The position numbers were made by a program, and so were the translations under genes. Shown one piece after another: positions 25,949 to 34,311 of a stretch of DNA of 64,000 nt; positions within the stretch are counted from its first letter, which is position 1, and each line of letters starts with the position of its first letter. This stretch comes from Oceanisphaera profunda. Lineage in GTDB: Bacteria > Pseudomonadota > Gammaproteobacteria > Enterobacterales > Aeromonadaceae. The stretch covers positions 310,001 to 374,000 of the forward strand of contig NZ_CP021377.1 of NCBI RefSeq assembly GCF_002157895.1, in the 5' to 3' direction. The notes under the pieces are model-generated. The model saw only the letters and a program-made list of their open reading frames with translations. It did not search any database and was not told the DNA's origin.

Positions 25949-26018
25949 ATAAGTGTTGTCATAAATGACGTGAAGTTTGCCGAACTGGCGTAGAACGTGC
26001 GCCAATTGGCACCAAAAG

Positions 26019-26046
26019 AATCCCTCGTACTGCGGGGGATTTTTTG
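26019..26046 (+). terminator. Terminator after ytoQ
   Basis: AATCCCTCG-TACTG-CGGGGGATT forms a 9-bp stem with one G-T pair, followed by five more T residues, 71 bases after the stop codon. Confidence 0.85.
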
Positions 26047-26142
26047 TTGTGCCGACTTCTGTCGGTTGCCGTCCTTTTGCCGCCCCACCCAACCCCCTTC
26101 TGCTTTACACTCACCGCTCACTGGTATGTAAGGTAGGCACTC

Positions 26143-26667
26143 ATGAAGTTTTGGACATTGGCATTAACATCGGCAATCGCCTTTAGCGGCTCGTCACTGG
26201 CCAACGAAGCCGTGTGGGTAGATGTCGCCAGCCAGCAAGACTATGCTCTTGAGCACCTAGTGGAAGCTATTCATATTCCACACACCTATATTGCTCGTGG
26301 CGTGAGTGCCCGCTTCCCGGATAAAAACACACCGATTAAGCTCTATGACCGCGACCAAGTTAAAGCCCAACGCGCCCAAGAAGCGCTGCAAACGCTCGGC
26401 TATGTACAGGTGACCAACAGCGGTGATTTAGCGGGGTTAAAAGAACATGGCCAAAGCACAGTGCAAAGTACGCCCACGGCACAAAATGAGCTGCTCCCTA
26501 CTGAAGCACTTAATCAAGGTGAACCTTTTAGAGAAAGTGCTGCATTTAGCCAAAATGAGCAATATGACCAAAACCCGCCAACTGCGGCGAGTTTATACAG
26601 TCAGGCTGTGGCGACCTCGTCATTAACTGAACCAATGCTCGATACCTTAGCAAAAACAGCCGACTAA
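26143..26667 (+). CDS. Periplasmic rhodanese-like protein lacking the catalytic cysteine
   Basis: A 174-residue exported protein. After a signal peptide (MKFWTLALTSAIAFSGSSLA) comes a small rhodanese domain like PspE: WVDVASQQDYALEHLVEAIHIP, then PIKLYDRDQVKAQRAQEAL and LGYVQVTNSGDL. Where PspE has VYCNAGRQS, with the sulfur-carrying Cys, this protein has LYDRDQVKA: Cys is replaced by Asp and the loop is altered, so thiosulfate sulfurtransferase activity is not expected. A Gln/Ser/Thr/Asn-rich tail of about 70 residues follows. Alone between ytoQ and the antiporter gene. Probably a binding or structural relic of the fold; role unknown. Confidence 0.8.
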   Translation: MKFWTLALTSAIAFSGSSLANEAVWVDVASQQDYALEHLVEAIHIPHTYIARGVSARFPDKNTPIKLYDRDQVKAQRAQEALQTLGYVQVTNSGDLAGLKEHGQSTVQSTPTAQNELLPTEALNQGEPFRESAAFSQNEQYDQNPPTAASLYSQAVATSSLTEPMLDTLAKTAD

Positions 26668-26756
26668 CATTAGCAAAGCCTTAATGTCGGCTGATTACAG
26701 GTATTTATGCCTCGCTCAATCAGCCATTTTTTACTGCAAGCTGCCGTTTTAACAGC

Positions 26757-28493
26757 CTAAACCTTATCGGTTTCATCTTCACGCAAGCCCACTTTTAACA
26801 CCTTATCGCCGTCTACGTCGGCCACGGTCCAAATCATCTCGTAGCGCACAAAATTATCACCCACTACCGGGTGGCCATTGGTGTGCGTGAGCATAAATTC
26901 ACCCAAGTTCAAATTTTCTTCACTGCTATCTACATCTACGCCATACATAAGTGCGATATCACCCATACGCGCGTCTTCATCAAGAATAAAGTCACCAAAG
27001 AAGGCACGAGCCTTGCTGCGGGCCGCGTCCAGATCACCACCAAACATATTGTTCAGCACTTTAAGGTGATTGCTGCGCCCGATTACGCACAACACATCGT
27101 CCATGGCGAGCCGCGTGCTGCCAGAGGCAGGCAACAGATTTTCGCCTCTAAATACCGCTGCTACTCGACAATGAGGCGGAAAGGTAAGGTTGCGCACCAC
27201 AACGCCGTCTATCGCCTCACTGCTCACCGTATAGAGGAACATTTCAAAGTCGTCTTCTTGGAAGATACCCAGCATAGAGCGGCGACGCGGCGCTAATTCC
27301 GGCGGCACCTCCACTCTTAATAGCCGTGCCATTTGCGGAATGGTGGAGCCTTGTACTAACAAAGACACCAAGACCACAAAGAAGGCGACGTTAAACAGCA
27401 TCATGCCTTCGGGCAAACCGGCCATCAGCGGAAATATGGCCAGTACAATCGGCACGGCTCCGCGTAACCCCACCCAAGAAATAAAGCCGATTTCTCGGCG
27501 ATTAAAGCGAAAGAACGGCACCAAAGACACCAGCACCGCAAAAGGCCGAGCAATAAAAATCAGTGCCAAGGAGATCAAAATAGCCGGAAATGCCATGGCC
27601 CACATATCCGCCGGCGAAATAAGTAAACCCAACACCAAGAACAAGCCGATTTGGCTCAGCCATGCCAAGCCATCCAGCACTGGTAAAATCGACTCCATGT
27701 CTCGCAGGCGAGAGTTACCCAATACTAAGCCGGCCAAATACACCGCCAAGAAGCCACTGCCCTCTAATAGCGCCGTAAAGGCGAATAACGTTAGACCAAA
27801 TCCCATCACTAATATGGGGTACAAACCGGGGGCTAATTCAAAGCGTTTGATCATTTGCACTAACAGCATGCCGCCCAAAATACCGGCCACGCTACCAATG
27901 CCAAACTGGCTTAGTAAAAATAATAGCGTTTCGCCGATACCATTCATGTCGCCAGTGATCAGGCCAATTAAGGTCAACGTTAAAAAGATCGCCATGGGGT
28001 CGTTGGTGCCCGACTCAATTTCCAGCGAGGCGCCAACGCGTTGGTTAAGGTGCATGCCTCTGCCGCTGAGCAAAGAGAACACCGCCGCCGCGTCCGTTGA
28101 GCCCACAATGGCCCCCAACAACAGGCCGTGTAACCAGCTGAGGTCGAGAATATACACCGCAATGACACCGGTAACGCCACTGGTCACCACCACCCCTAAG
28201 GTGGCCATGCTCAACGCCGGTTTTAGGCCCACCCTAAAGGTGTCCATGCGGGTACGCATACCGCCATCCAGCAAGATAATGGCCAACGCCAAGTTACCTA
28301 TGCTGTAGGCCAAGGTATAGCTTTCAAATTCAATGCCACCAGGGCCACTCTCACCGGCTAACATGCCAACAAACAAGAAGATAAGCAGGATAGGAATACC
28401 GGAACGCGCCGACAATAAGGTGGCCAGCACACTCACACACAGCAAGATCCCAGCCAGTAAGAAGAGATGTTCAAGATTTTCCAATGAAGACAT
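26757..28493 (-). CDS. K(+)/H(+) antiporter, NhaP2/CvrA type (CPA1)
   Basis: A CPA1-family cation/proton antiporter of 578 residues, the same size as E. coli CvrA and Vibrio NhaP2 (potassium/proton exchange, tolerance to low osmolarity and alkali). It begins with 12-13 membrane segments (residues 1-385) including LLLGAIVGSTDAAAVFSLL and SGTNDPMAIFLTL, where the Asp residues carry out exchange, and WVGLRGAVPIVLAIFP. A cytoplasmic part follows: a TrkA-C domain (about 400-485; VVRNLTFPPHCRVAAVFRGE) and a CorC/HlyC-like end. The start has only a weak ribosome site. Divergent from the NhaC-type antiporter gene, so two ion exchangers sit back to back. Confidence 0.92.
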   Translation of the reverse strand: MSSLENLEHLFLLAGILLCVSVLATLLSARSGIPILLIFLFVGMLAGESGPGGIEFESYTLAYSIGNLALAIILLDGGMRTRMDTFRVGLKPALSMATLGVVVTSGVTGVIAVYILDLSWLHGLLLGAIVGSTDAAAVFSLLSGRGMHLNQRVGASLEIESGTNDPMAIFLTLTLIGLITGDMNGIGETLLFLLSQFGIGSVAGILGGMLLVQMIKRFELAPGLYPILVMGFGLTLFAFTALLEGSGFLAVYLAGLVLGNSRLRDMESILPVLDGLAWLSQIGLFLVLGLLISPADMWAMAFPAILISLALIFIARPFAVLVSLVPFFRFNRREIGFISWVGLRGAVPIVLAIFPLMAGLPEGMMLFNVAFFVVLVSLLVQGSTIPQMARLLRVEVPPELAPRRRSMLGIFQEDDFEMFLYTVSSEAIDGVVVRNLTFPPHCRVAAVFRGENLLPASGSTRLAMDDVLCVIGRSNHLKVLNNMFGGDLDAARSKARAFFGDFILDEDARMGDIALMYGVDVDSSEENLNLGEFMLTHTNGHPVVGDNFVRYEMIWTVADVDGDKVLKVGLREDETDKV

Positions 28494-28907
28494 TCCGACA
28501 GGGTTTTAGATACTGTAGTTATATCATACCCTTACCTATTTAATGAAAGTGAATTTTTAATTAAATTAAAAAACTAACTATGCAAAAATTTACATATTTA
28601 TCTTTTATCTCGTGGCTGGACTCGTCTGCTATCGCTTCTGTTATGGCCTTTACGCCCACTTTAGCCAAAATGACTAAGATCTGACTGCATAACTATTCTA
28701 AAGTAGCCTGTATTATCGTTAAATAGTGCACCATGTAGGTCCATTAAAGCTTAGATATTTTCCAACTCTGCATATTTTATTATTAAATTTCACGATCCGG
28801 TTGCGCGTCATGCTCTGCTTCTTTACAGTTCTGCGCCTGTTTACTTTTTTAAGCCCGCGGTCTGGCCCTTGCCAGTTAGTGTCCATCTGTTCAGGAAGCA
28901 AAACCAC
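28494..28907. promoter_or_regulatory. Divergent control region between two antiporter genes
   Basis: This 414-base gap is AT-rich and should hold the promoters of both antiporter genes. A short hairpin CTGGC-CCTT-GCCAG (28862-28875) lies in the nhaC-type leader, 33 bases before its start. No gene or known riboswitch was recognised. Confidence 0.3.
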
Positions 28908-30413
28908 ATGGAACCAACCCACATCAGTTCACTGATCCCCATCGTGATCACTCTTTTACTCGCTCTTGGCACCCGCAATGTGGTGATCGGTCTTTTTGCC
29001 GGTGTGGCGAGTGGCGTGGTCATGCTGAACGATTGGCATCATCCGCTGGATAATTTTGGCATTTTGGTCAAAGACCATTTGGTCGGACAGCTGACCGACA
29101 GCTATAACGCGGGCGTATTGGTGTTGCTGGTGTTTATCGGTGGCTTTGTGGCATTAATGGAGCAGTCTGGCGGTGGCCAAGCCTTTGCGCGCAAGGTCAC
29201 CCACTGGGTAAGCACCAAATTTCGTGCACAAATTGCGGCCTGGCTGGGCGGTATTATTATCTTCTTTTCCGATTTGGGTACGCCCTTAATTGTGGGCCCG
29301 GTATTTCGCCCACTGTTCGATAAACTTAAAATATCACGCCAAAAACTAGCCTTTATTATCGACTCAACTGCTTCACCGGTGGCCATTTTGGTGCCTTTTA
29401 TCGGCTGGGGCGTGTACATCATGGGCCTGCTACAAAAGGAATTTAATGCCCTTGAGCTGCCGTTAACTGACTGGGAAGCTTTTATTTCAGCTATTCCATT
29501 CCAGTTTTACGCAGTACTGGCGGTGGCCATAGTGCCTTTAATTGCCTTTAAGAAATTAGACTTTGGCCCCATGGCCGATGCCGAACGCGCCGCCGAGCGC
29601 GGTGACATTGCCAGTGGCCCTATTGAACAGCAAACCCTGTTTCACCACGACAATGCACAAGCTTCTTTTGTCTGGGCGCCGCTGTTGGTCATGGCTGGCG
29701 TGTTAGCCGCCATGCTGGGGCCACTGGGCTTTCCGTTTGAAAAGGTATCGGGCTCGGTGTTTCGCGCGGCACTCTCCACCGCCTATTTTATGGCGGCCAT
29801 GACGCTGATTATCTTAATGGCTGCTTACGGGGTGCGCCGAGTGACCGACGGTATTGCCGTCTACCTTAAAGGCATGAGCAACATGATGCAGGTGGCGATA
29901 GTGCTGATACTGGCATGGACCTTAAGCAGTGTCGGTAAAGACTTAGGCGCCGCCGCTTATATTGCCGAACAGGCACAATCGGGCTTTCCTGCTTGGCTGG
30001 TGCCCGCAGTGGCCTTTTTGCTGTCGGCGATTATTTCTTTTGCCACCGGCTCATCTTGGGGTACTTTCGCCATTATGTTTCCCTTGGTGATCCCCACCGC
30101 CATCGCCATAGACGCGCCGCTATATGCTTGCATTGGTGCCGTGCTGTCGGGCGGCCTGTTTGGTGACCATTGTTCGCCTATTTCAGAAACCACCATACTG
30201 TCGTCTACCGGCTCGGGCTGTGATCAATTTGAGCACTTCCGTACTCAGTTGCCTTATGCCTTGCTTAACGGCAGCATTGCACTGGCTGGCTTTTTGGTCG
30301 CTGGCTGGGCAGAAAGCCCGCTTATTCTGCTGGCAGCCATTGCCACTCAGTTGGTACTGGTTATTGCATTGTCACGCTGGCAAACCCATCGTCTGCAGGC
30401 AACAACCGCCTAA
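28908..30413 (+). CDS. Na(+)/H(+) antiporter NhaC family protein
   Basis: An inner-membrane exchanger of the NhaC family (501 residues, about 12 membrane segments). Recognisable segments are PIVITLLLALGTRNVVIGLFAGV at the N-terminus, GGFVALMEQSGGGQAFA, DLGTPLIVGPVFRPLFDKLKIS with DSTASPVAILVPFIGWGVYI, and the late SFATGSSWGTFAIMFPL and GGLFGDHCSPISETTILSS, which are typical of the family. The ATG at 28908 has AGGAAG before it; the frame runs 39 bases further up. A strong terminator follows. Sodium/proton exchange is the best guess; some members exchange malate or lactate for ions. Confidence 0.9.
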   Translation: MEPTHISSLIPIVITLLLALGTRNVVIGLFAGVASGVVMLNDWHHPLDNFGILVKDHLVGQLTDSYNAGVLVLLVFIGGFVALMEQSGGGQAFARKVTHWVSTKFRAQIAAWLGGIIIFFSDLGTPLIVGPVFRPLFDKLKISRQKLAFIIDSTASPVAILVPFIGWGVYIMGLLQKEFNALELPLTDWEAFISAIPFQFYAVLAVAIVPLIAFKKLDFGPMADAERAAERGDIASGPIEQQTLFHHDNAQASFVWAPLLVMAGVLAAMLGPLGFPFEKVSGSVFRAALSTAYFMAAMTLIILMAAYGVRRVTDGIAVYLKGMSNMMQVAIVLILAWTLSSVGKDLGAAAYIAEQAQSGFPAWLVPAVAFLLSAIISFATGSSWGTFAIMFPLVIPTAIAIDAPLYACIGAVLSGGLFGDHCSPISETTILSSTGSGCDQFEHFRTQLPYALLNGSIALAGFLVAGWAESPLILLAAIATQLVLVIALSRWQTHRLQATTA

Positions 30414-30418
30414 TCGTT

Positions 30419-30450
30419 AAAGCCCTAGCATCTTTTGCTGGGGCTTTTTT
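30419..30450 (+). terminator. Terminator of the nhaC-type gene
   Basis: AAAGCCCTAGC-ATCTTTT-GCTGGGGCTTT forms an 11-bp stem with one G-T pair and runs into six T residues, immediately after the stop codon. Confidence 0.92.
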
Positions 30451-30532
30451 ATCAACACCGGTCTAGCCTTTAGCCTTTTATGCCAAGCAGCTATTATTAG
30501 CTTATTTACTGTGAACCAAACCAGAGGCGTTT

Positions 30533-30997
30533 ATGATTATTAGCTTATCCATCAAGCTTGTTTCGGGAATCTATGCAGAAAATGAGTGGGCGTGTGAGCT
30601 AGAAGTAGCAGAAAACATGTCGTTGCATGATTTACATGACGTCATTCAAGACGCGGTCGATTTTGAGAACGACCACATGTATGCGTTTTTCATCTCTCGC
30701 CAAGAGTTCGGCTCAGAGCGTATCTATTTTGACGATGAGCATAACTCACTAGATGCCGACTTAGCATCCTTGTTCCCGTTACCTAAAGGCAAGAAGCTGT
30801 TCTATTGGTTTGATTTTGGCGACGATTGGGTGTTTCAGGTGTCCAAATCACGCAAGAAACCTAAAGAGCCACAGCCGGGGCGCGAGTATCCCGCCATGCT
30901 CGCCGAAACCGGCACCAAGCCGGAGCAGTACCCCGACTATGACGAAGATAATGAAGGTGATAATGATCGCAGCACCTATGAGGTAAGGATCCTGTAA
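30533..30997 (+). CDS. Plasmid pRiA4b ORF-3-like protein
   Basis: A 154-residue cytoplasmic protein of the pRiA4b ORF-3 family (also found as passenger in IS1096). The sequence has the ACELEVAENMSLHDLHDVIQ opening, a central FDDEHNSLDADLASLFPLPKGKKLFYWFDFGDDWVFQV segment that is the family core, and an acidic tail (PDYDEDNEGDND). The family is widespread in chromosomes and mobile elements, and no biochemical activity is established. It stands immediately before the 1.2-kb repeat and integron-cassette region, so it may mark the edge of acquired DNA. Confidence 0.85.
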   Translation: MIISLSIKLVSGIYAENEWACELEVAENMSLHDLHDVIQDAVDFENDHMYAFFISRQEFGSERIYFDDEHNSLDADLASLFPLPKGKKLFYWFDFGDDWVFQVSKSRKKPKEPQPGREYPAMLAETGTKPEQYPDYDEDNEGDNDRSTYEVRIL

Positions 30998-31184
30998 ACC
31001 ACGCTCGCGCTTAAAATAACTGCGCACATTTTATGCAGGCAAGCATGGCGCTTGCCTGCTGCGCGAACTGAATCGATTTTTTTGCGACACTGTATGATGG
31101 GCCGTGGTTTACGCTTTCGGCAAACGCCGGAGCAGCACACAAGGCCAAGGCAATCAGGGAGCTGCGTGCAGTCATCATCACTAC

Positions 31185-31505
31185 TGTGGATCGCCAAATT
31201 CTAAACCGCGGCGAAGTTGGGTGGTTTTAAAAACAACACCAAGCAAAACCGTGGCGAAGTCCTCTTCACCGAAGAGACAGCCACGAAAGATGTCGTACTT
31301 GTAGCCGGCAACTTGTTCGCCGGGCCAGCGAAGCTGGATGCTTTTAAAAACAGCACCAAGCAAAACCGTGGTTCATGCTCTCATTACCGAAAATAAGGCC
31401 ACCTACACGGTCAAAACCAAGCACCAAGACGGTGGCTGAAGGAGTCTTGAATCTTTAAGATCCTGCAACGACAAAATCCACGTTTGTTCCGCAGCATTAC
31501 TTACC
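31185..31505. repeat. Composite intergenic repeat, copy A (also at 58820-59173)
   Basis: This 321-base segment is related along its length to 58820-59173: both begin TGTGGATMGCCAA, contain GGCGAAG units, the two-hairpin REP-like element (here 31301-31340), TTACCGAAAATAAGG, GGAGTCTTGAATCTTTAAGA and end AGCATTACTTA. The 31506-31930 remainder holds no gene I can support; one hairpin CATGACA-TCCT-TGTCATG lies at about 31600. Confidence 0.75.
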
Positions 31506-32035
31506 AGTAATAAATAATCACACTTTTGCCAATCAGCACAGAGGCAACTGGGTAACCTCCTCCGACTCGCTCAAGCACAATCCCTGTGACGCTCAAACAC
31601 ATGACATCCTTGTCATGTGATGGTCGGCTGAGGCTATCCCAGCCGCCTCTTATTAGTTTCTGAGTCTTCTGCTGGTAACGTTAACAAACCACTCCGGTGC
31701 TTAAGGCTGCACACTAAGTGATCTTTTGTATTGTCATCCTCACCTTCTAAAGACAGCCAGTTAGCGATCATCACCTTCCATTTAGCCACTCACTGCTTAT
31801 AATGATCCAGCTTCATTTGAATTCAGTTTTAGTTTCTGTTCTCAGTGTAAAAAACTTAATAAAAGGCCTCAGCAGTAGTCTGCTTTGCCGCGATTAAGCT
31901 TACTAAGGCGACTGACTGTGCTCAAAAAGTACAGTGAGCATGCGCGTTTACAATAGAATTTTAAAATAAAACTAGATAAATCAATGCGTTGAAAAATCGG
32001 TAGCGTTGATACTCGGTATTAAACGCGGACAATTC

Positions 32036-32169
32036 GAGCATGCGTGTTTTGATCATTTAGTAAGGATGCCATAGCAAGTTAAAGTTATATGTAATCAGTA
32101 GTTTATGGTGAAACTTGCTACAAGCGCTATGAGTGAAAACGCGCATGCGCAGTATTAAAAATGTTATGC
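32036..32169 (+). other. Palindrome-rich boundary with GTTATGC core (attI or degenerate attC)
   Basis: Inverted arms GCATGCGTGTTTT (near 32038) and AAAACGCGCATGC (near 32140) enclose a second pair TAGCAAGTT/AACTTGCTA, and the segment ends at GTTATGC (32163-32169), a match to the integron core GTTRRRY. The first cassette gene starts 18 bases later. A third copy of the arm, GCATGCGCGTTT, lies at about 31938. Confidence 0.45.
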
Positions 32170-32186
32170 GTAAATAGGGATCGTGC

Positions 32187-32891
32187 ATGATATATGCGTT
32201 TGTGAAAATATTTACAGAAGAGTTTCATGCAGAAGCCTTTAGAAAAGGCGATCTTTATATGCAGACTATTCGTATGTTTAAGGAACATAAAGATGAATCA
32301 GGTGAACTTAGAGGCGACCAGATGGAAGGGGTGGTTGCTTGGTATCAGCCAGATAAAATAAAGCTAGAAGTAAGTGGTCACGAAATTCCTAGTAGCGAAA
32401 TTGCATCTCCAATAGCGATTCATAGCAACGAGCTTCTTGAAAACAATGCCTTCTGTATATACTCCCTCAATAGCCAAGGACATGAAACTGTTTCGGCAGA
32501 AACGATTAAGGACTTCAAACGCACGCTGGAAATACACGAAGCATGTTATGGCTTAGGTGCTTATTGTGTGGCGGTTTTAAACGCACAAGAATTCATAAAT
32601 CGATGCCAAGAGAAGGTAAGATCATTAAATGTTGATGGGAAGTTGGGGCTGGTCGATTATTTCGATGAGATGACATTTAATGGTGAGTTACCAAAAGAAA
32701 AGCATGGATTTCAAAAACGAAGCTTCTTTTCCCACCAAAGGGAATATAGGGTTCTCGCTAATCTGCATCGAGACCCAGATATTTACACAATGAATATTGG
32801 TGATCTGAGAGATATTACTACCCAAGTGATCACACCCGATGAATTCAATCGCCAGCTTGAAATTAGGTTGCCAAATGGCAGCAGCGCATAA
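32187..32891 (+). CDS. Integron cassette gene 1, unknown function
   Basis: A 234-residue protein I cannot assign. There is no signal peptide or membrane helix. The N-terminus FVKIFTEEFHAEAF-RKGDLYMQTIRMF followed by an Arg-Gly-Asp-x-x-Glu-Gly segment, and a late FFSHQREYRVL, are patterns I associate with a poorly described family of bacterial proteins that often occur in mobile DNA. AGGGAT precedes the ATG. The gene starts 18 bases after a GTTATGC core and its stop codon lies in the 5' end of an attC-like site, the exact layout of an integron cassette. Base composition is clearly more AT-rich than the core genes. A defence or stress role is possible but unsupported. Confidence 0.75.
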   Translation: MIYAFVKIFTEEFHAEAFRKGDLYMQTIRMFKEHKDESGELRGDQMEGVVAWYQPDKIKLEVSGHEIPSSEIASPIAIHSNELLENNAFCIYSLNSQGHETVSAETIKDFKRTLEIHEACYGLGAYCVAVLNAQEFINRCQEKVRSLNVDGKLGLVDYFDEMTFNGELPKEKHGFQKRSFFSHQREYRVLANLHRDPDIYTMNIGDLRDITTQVITPDEFNRQLEIRLPNGSSA

Positions 32892-32957
32892 CAAACGCAG
32901 GCACAGGGAAAAATTTTCCGCTGCGCTACAAATTTTCCCGTGCTGCGGGCGTTATAT
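32886..32957 (+). other. attC-like recombination site 1
   Basis: The site begins GCATAACAAACGC and ends GGGCGTTATAT. Between them GCAGGCACAGGGAAAA pairs with TTTTCCCGTGCTGC, leaving single unpaired bases, as in attC stems. TAACAAACGC and GGCGTTAT are the ends typical of Vibrio-type repeats. The stop codon of cassette gene 1 overlaps the left core. Confidence 0.78.
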
Positions 32958-32975
32958 ACTCATGGAAAGGCAAAA

Positions 32976-33995
32976 ATGCTCTATAAAATAGAAGAAAAAG
33001 CAGGTGTATTTCAAAAATTAGATCCCGTTGAATTCAAGGATTTTTCTAGCTTCGGAAAACTTGAAAAAGATTTAGAAAACTTAATCGCAAATAGCATTTT
33101 AGATGTGTTATTTGAGGATGCTAAGTTGATGCCTATATTTCAGGAAAGGCAATGGCAAGCAGAGGCTGATATATATGCACTAAATGAAAGAGGTGAGTTA
33201 GTTATATTTGAGCTTAAACGTGCCTCAGCCGGTAAAGATGCAGTCCATCAAGCGCTTAGATATGCGCAAGATGCAGGTCAGTGGACTTATCAAAAGTTAG
33301 CTAGAAAATTTGAAGAATATAGCAATAGTACCGTTTCGTTAGTTTCAGCCCATAGAGAAGCTTTTAGCCTTGAGCATGAATTAGAACCAAAGGAAATCAA
33401 TAACAATCAGCACCTTCTGGTTATTGGTAGTGCAGCTGACGAATCATTAATATCGTCTGTGGATTACTGGAAGAAAAATGGTATATCCATTGATTTCTTA
33501 CCATATCGAGTTTACGAGCTTGCAGGACAAAAACACTTTGAATTTTTTGCACTTCCGTATGATATTCACAAAAACCCAAGCGATGTGAAAGGTGTTTTGT
33601 TTGATACAAATCGCAGTTGGGATGAAAGCTCTATCTGGTCAATGATGGAAAACAGTCGTGTTGAAGCGTATGGAGATGCAAAACGGTTTGTTCATCATGT
33701 GCATGTAGGGGATATTGTTTTCTTTTCACACAAATGGTGCGGTTTAATAGCGGCTGCAAAAGTAAAAAGTGAAGTAAAAACGCCCGACAGTGAAACTTTG
33801 TATAGAGATGTAGAGTTTTTAACTCCAATCCCTAGTCGGCAAGGTGGAAAGTTGTTGGCTATGCCTTTTTCAGAAGTTAGCTCAACAACAGGCAAAAGTT
33901 TCTTTTGGGCAAGAACTATAAAAGTGCCTTACCTTACAAAAAATGAAGCACTTGAGCTAGTCGAAGAACTTAACAAATATCTGCGTCGTAAATAA
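32976..33995 (+). CDS. Integron cassette gene 2: PD-(D/E)xK nuclease-like protein
   Basis: A 339-residue cytoplasmic protein. Residues 30-100 show the PD-(D/E)xK nuclease layout: a Glu in the first helix (LEKDLENLI), Asp65 in EADIYAL, Glu79 and Lys81 in VIFELKR, and the following helix QALRYAQ with the Gln-x-x-x-Tyr pattern. This resembles the DUF91/NucS-like nuclease domain. Residues about 235-330 contain GDIVFFSHKWCGLIAAAKV, like an EVE/PUA-type domain that binds modified bases. GGAAAGG precedes the ATG at 32976, 25 bases after the attC core. AT-rich. The combination of a nuclease with a possible modified-base reader in a mobile cassette suggests a defence function against foreign DNA; this is inference. 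Confidence 0.78.
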   Translation: MLYKIEEKAGVFQKLDPVEFKDFSSFGKLEKDLENLIANSILDVLFEDAKLMPIFQERQWQAEADIYALNERGELVIFELKRASAGKDAVHQALRYAQDAGQWTYQKLARKFEEYSNSTVSLVSAHREAFSLEHELEPKEINNNQHLLVIGSAADESLISSVDYWKKNGISIDFLPYRVYELAGQKHFEFFALPYDIHKNPSDVKGVLFDTNRSWDESSIWSMMENSRVEAYGDAKRFVHHVHVGDIVFFSHKWCGLIAAAKVKSEVKTPDSETLYRDVEFLTPIPSRQGGKLLAMPFSEVSSTTGKSFFWARTIKVPYLTKNEALELVEELNKYLRRK

Positions 33996-34045
33996 CAAGT
34001 CAAGGCTGCCAGACTGCTTCGCAGCCGCAGTTTGAGAGGTTATAT
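33990..34045 (+). other. attC-like recombination site 2
   Basis: The site opens AAATAACAAGTCAA and ends TTTGAGAGGTTATAT. The inner arms GGCTGC/GCAGCC and TCAA/TTGA pair. The right core GTTATAT is identical to that of the first site. The stop codon of cassette gene 2 lies in the left core. More degenerate than site 1. Confidence 0.6.
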
Positions 34046-34125
34046 GGTCAGCAGAGAGAGTTTGGAGTAAATTAATTAAAATGTTTAATTTAAGTGACAA
34101 TTTAAAAAATATTAAAAGTAATCTA

Positions 34126-34290
34126 CAACGGAATGCGCGGAAAAATTAAGCTGAGATAAGGTCGAAAAAGCCAAAGCATCAGATTGGTAACAATATGGCT
34201 AAGTAATGAATTGTGCCTTGCCGCTTACCAATCCCATGTTTTTCAGATTTGATCTCTATTTTTCTGCGGGTTTCGCATTCTTCCGTTGCA
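34126..34290. mobile_element. MITE-like element 2 (165 bp)
   Basis: The ends are CAACGGAATGCG and, inverted, CGCATTCTTCCGTTG (a two-base insertion in one arm). The interior AAAAATTAAGCTGAGA and GGTCGAAAAAG match element 1 at 21769. It has no coding capacity. It sits directly behind the second cassette. Confidence 0.65.
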
Positions 34291-34311
34291 AAAATGTCTT
34301 TTCGCTCTGTG

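Noticed and set aside
27340-28308. A 322-codon frame opposite the CPA1 antiporter gene
   Set aside because: It is the complement of a clear antiporter coding sequence; its Lys/Pro/Ser-rich composition is typical of an antisense shadow.
31640-31860. A minus-strand frame of about 58 codons, GTG start, as an integrase remnant
   Set aside because: The translation shows no tyrosine recombinase motif, and no ribosome site is present.
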